This document shows positions 58,746 to 64,000 of a stretch of 64,000 nucleotides of DNA, piece by piece. The stretch lies in NCBI GenBank assembly GCA_022316685.1, contig JAKJHU010000083.1, positions 1,240,001 through 1,304,000 of the forward strand, in the 5' to 3' direction. The position numbers and the translations under genes are program-made. The notes beneath the pieces are model-generated. The model worked only from the letters and a program-made list of their open reading frames with translations. It had not been told where the DNA came from and did not search any database. The stretch is from Progne subis subis. Its lineage: Eukaryota; Chordata; Aves; Passeriformes; Hirundinidae. Position 1 is the stretch's first letter; each line of letters begins with the position of its first letter.

Positions 58746-61700
58746 ACCCCCATAAGACTGAGGTCAGGTTTTCTTTGCCCCTTGTTTATGGTGGTGTTGA
58801 TGTTTTTGTTACTTTTCCAGAACTCTTTCATCTACTTGGATCACAATAAAGAAATTAAGAAGCAACTCCTGAAAAAGTTTTGTTTCAGTTGACAGATAAT
58901 TCCCTTTTTACTTGATTTTTTTTTTTTTTTTTTTTTCCTTATTCAGCTCTTTCTTGGGCCTTAAAATATTTGCTCTCCAGCTGGATGCAAAGGGAGGAGT
59001 TTTATAGATTAAATAGACACCAGAATTAAAGTAATTGAGGAAAACTGAGTGCTTTTCTTCCTGTCCCCAGTAACCAATAGAAGCAATGGGAATACTCGTA
59101 AGAAAATAAAATTTATTCTAATACTCTTTCCATACTTAAATTCCCTAATAAATTTCAGCTACACATCCAGCCCGAAACAAAATCCTAGAATTCCTGACTG
59201 AGAGAAGAGTGAGGCCAATAATCATAAATGTGGATGCTGCAACTCCACCACTATGGGCTCTTCTTGCAGGTGCTAAAATTCCCAAATTTTTCTGCACATG
59301 GAGAAGGCTCTAAACTCCTAAACTCTCTCTGCTGGAGTGGTCTCACATTGAATTTATTTTTATTACTGTCTGGGAGACAGAAAATGCAGGAAGTCCTCAC
59401 AGCATTTCTGGCTGGACTTTCCCCTAGGAGGTGAAATTTGTCTGATTTCTGGCCATAAATGTGGCGTCTGTTTGTTTGTACCAAGTGCAGTTCTGTGAAT
59501 TAATTACTTCTTGCATGATTTTATCTCCCTAGGTAGGGGGGTTTGCAACTCTCCTTGACAAATTCTGTAAATACTGAGAAATGAGTCCATAATTCCCTTA
59601 TTTCCCATCCTTCAAAGCATTTTGTCGGCATGAACTATCGATGGTCAAACCTGATATTTTTAGTTTCTTCTTTTTTCAATGGAGAACCAAATGGTTTTGT
59701 TTTCTTTTCTGTCTGCTTATTTCCAGAAGTTTAAAAAAAAAAAAAATAATAATTACTGCTCTAGCATTACAAACCCATAACTTAAGAAGCAAGTACAGAC
59801 TCTGGTTAAAAAATTTCTCGCAGCATTTTCCTACCATATTTATGGATGCGCTCCATGCAGTTTGCAGTGACCTTCTGTGAATTTATGCAGTGATCCCACA
59901 AAACTGATTGTCTCAAGGGCACAGCTGCTGTGTTTAAATAGAAAACCTGGTCTATATAACCCTGTATCAATTAAGCAGAAAGAAAAGGTACATTTTTTTA
60001 GGGTTTTTTTTACTGAGTTTCTCAAACTCCCAAAGCTCCGTTTCTAAACTTAAAGGTCGCCAAACATTTCAGAGGGCTGATAACAACATTGCTGATAATG
60101 AATTAGCAATCTGTGGTGCCAAAAGTTCAGAGCCTGCCTTTGCAGCCGATTTGCAGTTTCATTTCTTCTCTCTCTTTAATGACTTGTTCTGCAGTTAATT
60201 ACATTGTTCTGTTCTGTCTGCAGTGACACTGGTAATTTTACAGAACTACTTTCAATTTCAAACTTGTCATCAGCACTGAAAACTTCAATTGCACATGTTG
60301 GAGGGCTGTGATCTCCACTACATCAAAGGGAAAGAAAAGGGAAATGAAATGGATTGTTGAGAATAAGTAGCACAACAATTTGGTTAATGGAATGGTCACA
60401 GCCTGCTCTCAGGGAGTTTCAGTAATATCTGCAGTTAATTCCAGTTTTGTCTCAGTCTAAGATAATTTATCCAGTTGAATAATCAAATGTTTTCAGTTTT
60501 CAAATAACAGGTTGGTCTTTTGGGCTTTTTAAATGGAGTGTTCAAGAAGAATATTCAGCCATTAGAGTTAAGTGACTTGTTTGTTCCTAGTTCTGCCCAA
60601 AGTATCTTGTTTTACTCTAAATAACATTGGAATTAGTGCTTGCATATATAAAGGCAATTTAATATATTTTGTAGTAAAGTATGCTTTGTGCAAATCATTT
60701 TTGCAATATAATTTTTTCCTCTAAATTATTCCAACCTCCTGACGTTGCAGAGAAAATCTTTCCTAATTTCTGGTGGGCTTTTACACCTGTGCACAATGAA
60801 TATCCAAATAAACTTTATTAGCTTTTTAAAGTGAAAGAGGGAGCAGCTTTTCCTTGTAAATCATCTTGGAAAAGAGTAAGAAAAAGTATCAAACAGCCAG
60901 TTTATTCTGTGATCCTGTGAAAAAAACAGACACAAGAGACAGAATTAACGTTGCTGTGATAAAAATTAACTTTTTAAAAAAATAAAAATAATTAACTTTT
61001 TTTGTGGCTGTAATAGAGGAATATAGCCCCCAAATTCTTGTATTATCCAGCTGAAAGCATCGTGTGCTCAATGGGATGACAGATTCCTTTAAGGATGAAA
61101 TTATATTTGCTGGAAGTATCATCCCAACCAAAAACCACAAGTCCTTCTGTGGTGCAGGAACTCTCGGGACTCTCTCTTTAACACCTCCGTGTGTCCACTT
61201 CAGAAGAACCAAATATTTTACAATAATTTACAATTTTTTTCATTTCTTGGACCGCTCAGTCACCTCAAAGTCCTGCAGAGGACCACTGTATGAAATACAG
61301 GGCCCACACTTGGGACCTACTCTGAAATGGTACAAATCTGCCTCAATTTGTGAATATCTTTGGTCCACAAAGCCTTGCTTTTGCTGTGTCATATTATCTT
61401 ACAAAAATATTGGGAAAACATATCTCTATTTTATTCAATGGTTATTCCACTGAATGCTCAGAATGAAGTTAACGGCTCAGGATCAGGACTAGCAAAAAAT
61501 AAGCTTGAAAAGTCAAGTCATCAAATACTGTAAAAAAAACCCAAACATGTATGCACTTGAAAAAATATTACCCCTCCCCCAACATACAGTTTAAAAAATA
61601 TTTTAAAGTTATTTCTTATCTACTTCACACAGAGATTTAATCTTTCCCTCCTCCTTGGTCTTTCGGGAGTGGTCAGGTTTTCTCTGCATTCAGAAACATT

Positions 61701-62643
61701 ATACCGGAACTTACTCCTGAAGAAAAGTAATGTATTAACTTTTTAATGAAAATCTAAATTTGGGGCTGCAAAAACCCTGCGGTCAAATAAAAGCACAACT
61801 TGCCAGTGGCATATTACCCCACCTGTGGCAAATTCCTGAAGTTCTACCTCTCTGACACCTGCATTTCTTAACTGGAATAGGATTTTTTTCTGAAAGCTGG
61901 TCTAGAGCTCAAATAATTACCAGGGGAAAGAAAATGCGTGGCCGTGCTACCCACTTGGGTTGTCAAAAGAGATTATCACAGTCTGGCCAAAAAAATGAAA
62001 TATTTTAACACTTCACTATATAAATAGAGCATTCAAATAACAAACTTGAGGGAGGAATGTTTTCACTCTTGGAAAAGTTCCAAGAATGTTTTTGGGAGGA
62101 ATAATAATTTTGTCACAGTGGATGCCTGGGCTTGCTCCTGACGTGATTGACGGAGGTGCTGTGCAGATGGTGAAGGCCACAGACATCCCTCAGAGCAGTG
62201 AATTTCCCTGCCACGACCTTATTGTGCCTCGGGTTAATGTGCTGTTACATTTTTCGAGTATAGCAAAAGAATTTGTAAATCTGAGTTGTCACCAGCACCT
62301 ATAAACTGCTAAAATTGCATTTTTTGTGGTATTCTCATCCCTAGCTGCTGCTCTCATTCCAAAACAAATTGAAATAATGAAGGTTCAGGCACGTGCCAGG
62401 AATTGTCCCTGGGATTTGGCAGGTTGGTGCTGCCGAGCAGGTGCTGCTCCACAATCCCAGCTGGGAGATGCCAGGCTCTGCTTCCCTGGTTTCAGAGCAA
62501 GCTGCATTACCTCTCCACGCAAACTAATCAACTTTTTGCCAGCGCTCTTTGGAAATGAGCTCATTTGGAATGCTCATTTATAAATGTTACAGAGTTTTTT
62601 ATCTGGTTATCACATCTTGAAGTGCAAGTGTGTACTATGCTCT

Positions 62644-63089
62644 TGATGCCTTAGGATTTCAGCTTTCATATTTCTCATCTATTTGTACTCCTGCAGGTCT
62701 TTAGTGCAGTAACTCCAAACTCCACACAGAGTGTGAGCTGCTGCTCTCCCATTCTGGTCACACACAACAATTCCTCTCCAGGCCTGGCAATCAAGGACAC
62801 CTCACTGCCTCAGGCCTGAGAGATGGAAACAAAAGTGACTTGGGGGCAGCAAACTTGGGGAGAATGACTTCATTACCTGAAGCTGTAATTAGGAGATGAA
62901 CCCCCAATGTGCAAATGGACCAAACTGATCAAAGTGTGAAACCCATGACCAGTGTCCATTTTTGAGTGCAGCCTCTGGGGGGCTTTATCTGCCCACAATG
63001 GACCTGAAGGCCCTTCAATAAATAGAACAGCTTTTTATTCCTTTGATTCTGTCTGGCCTCTGTTTTTAGGTAGTCCTGACAAGGCATCA
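62644..63089 (+). mobile_element. Solo LTR, TGATGCCTT family, plus strand, with target duplication
   Basis: It starts TGATGCCTTAGGATTT and ends GACAAGGCATCA, 446 bp, flanked by ctct on both sides (62640-62643 and 63090-63093), a 4-bp target-site duplication. AATAAA lies in ttcaataaatagaacag (about 63017-63022). It is nearly identical to the inverted copy at 52715-53159 and related to 12552-12993. The 4-bp duplication and TG...CA ends point to a retroviral element, and lack of internal sequence to recombination to a solo LTR. The family name is not known to me. Confidence 0.88.
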
Positions 63090-63825
63090 CTCTAATATTC
63101 CTCCATTCAGTATTGATTTTAGTGGGATGGGGACTCTGAAGACAAGCACTGCCACCATTATTTACCCTGCAACACTCCTGATGTTGCTCCTCCCCCAGTT
63201 GTTAACCCGTGCAGCTGGATTCACAAGTATCTCTAAAGTCTGACAAATACTCATCACTTGCTTCGCTTTATTTGAGTTTGAGGGAATTAGAGACAGAGTA
63301 ATGGCATAGCTGGAAATTCAGGGATGAAAAGTGCAAAAGCCCAGGCAGAAGTCTCAGCTCCGGGTGACTTCACTGTGTGTCAGCTCCCAAAATTCACCTA
63401 GGGGCACCAGTGATGCCTTTTGGTACAAAAGTTTCTGTTCTTGTGGCCTCTTCTTCCACCTGCTGCAGCTTCCCCTGGGCGCTGTGTAGGGCAAGGAAAA
63501 GTTCCTGGAGCAGGAAAACTCGGCCTTCTTGGCATCTCCAATCCCATTCAACTGCAAAACTGATTTTCCCAGTGATCACCTCATCTCTGCTTCTGCTCTT
63601 ACCCATTTTTTTCAGATGAGTGGGACTTGTTAATGATAAAATACAAAGTTGCAGCTGCAAGATCTCCTTTTTGGCTCTAAGCACTGAAGTATAAAAAGTA
63701 AAATCCAAGTAGTCTTCGGAGCCAACTGCAGCCCTTTCTGCATTGATGTCCTCAGGGTTTTGATTTGGCAGGGTCCCTGCCTTCTGGGTGGTCTGAAGAT
63801 CTCCAAGTCCTCTGGCAAGTGAATG

Positions 63826-63828
<3 letters not shown>

Positions 63829-63861
<33 letters not shown>
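63829..63861 (+). repeat. Poly-T tract (33 nt)
   Basis: Uninterrupted T run between ggcc and aaattag. A 122-residue minus-strand open frame crosses it and includes a run of lysines, an artefact of the tract. Confidence 0.95.
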
Positions 63862-63867
<6 letters not shown>

Positions 63868-64000
63868 GAAACGAACTTATTCAGCCACTTAGTCCTTTCA
63901 GTTTCACTCAGGAACTCCATACTAGAGAGACTTTTGGTGGTTCTTAATTCAGCTAGACAGAAGGTTTCTAGTGACATTGCATTATGCAAAATCCCCAACA

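Larger units (their letters stand above)
45918..64000. other. Intergenic region downstream of ATP2B2, no gene recognised
   Basis: 18 kb without a coding exon I can support. Contents are a mixed AAT/AAC repeat, a CR1 fragment, a 41-nt A run, two opposing LTRs, an A/C-rich tract and homopolymers. The longest open frame (50434-50964, minus, 176 codons) has no recognisable domain. In mammals SEC13 lies just beyond the 3' end of ATP2B2; I searched by eye for its WD-repeat protein on both strands and did not see it. Confidence 0.6.

Noticed and set aside
58439..58831. 130-codon minus-strand hydrophobic frame
   Set aside because: Phe/Leu/Val/Cys-rich translation arises from the A/C-rich simple repeat.
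52715..63089. The two LTRs as ends of one intact provirus
   Set aside because: They are in opposite orientation and the sequence between shows no gag, pol or env reading frames.

Overview
The window is vertebrate nuclear DNA, most probably from a bird and perhaps a songbird. It holds short exons with GT/AG boundaries in long AT-rich introns, a CR1-type LINE fragment, several retroviral-type LTRs and many poly-T/poly-A and T/G-rich tracts. The bird call rests on the CR1 fragment and general repeat texture; the songbird call is only an impression.

One gene is readable: the 3' part of ATP2B2, encoding plasma-membrane calcium ATPase 2 (PMCA2), on the + strand. Eight constitutive coding segments (1-81, 1052-1139, 7540-7646, 8272-8463, 16966-17179, 19592-19803, 21288-21395, 25122-25304) and a terminal exon (coding 42540-42851) join in frame to about 498 residues. 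They run from the cytosolic catalytic domain through membrane segments 5-10 to the calmodulin-binding tail and the C-terminal ETSL PDZ ligand. The tail ([14 protein letters not shown]..., [13 protein letters not shown]) matches PMCA2 rather than PMCA1, 3 or 4. A 172-nt alternative exon (31414-31585) inside the last 17-kb interval is the C-terminal splice-site cassette. Including it shifts the terminal exon into another frame and ends the protein with the short tail HPRREGIP, as in the 'a'-type pump. The exon also carries in-frame GT dinucleotides at exactly 87 and 114 nt, the positions of the nested donors known from the paralogue ATP2B1. The 3' UTR is about 3 kb (42852 to about 45917).

The introns hold mostly repeats: a minus-strand LTR at 12552-12993, an LTR-like element at about 8577-9305, a probable LTR at about 31775-32288 just after the alternative exon, a diverged direct repeat pair (33275-33445 and 36245-36415), a (TAA)n array and long homopolymers.

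From about 45.9 kb to the end I find no convincing gene. That 18 kb holds a CR1 fragment, a 41-nt A run, simple repeats and two nearly identical LTRs in opposite orientation (52715-53159 and 62644-63089). These belong to the same family as the intronic copy at 12.6 kb, with TGATGCCTT/AAGGCATCA ends. I saw no prokaryote-type system, CRISPR array, tRNA or rRNA. The most interesting signals are the layered splice choices of the calmodulin-domain exon and the LTR polyadenylation signal placed right behind it.
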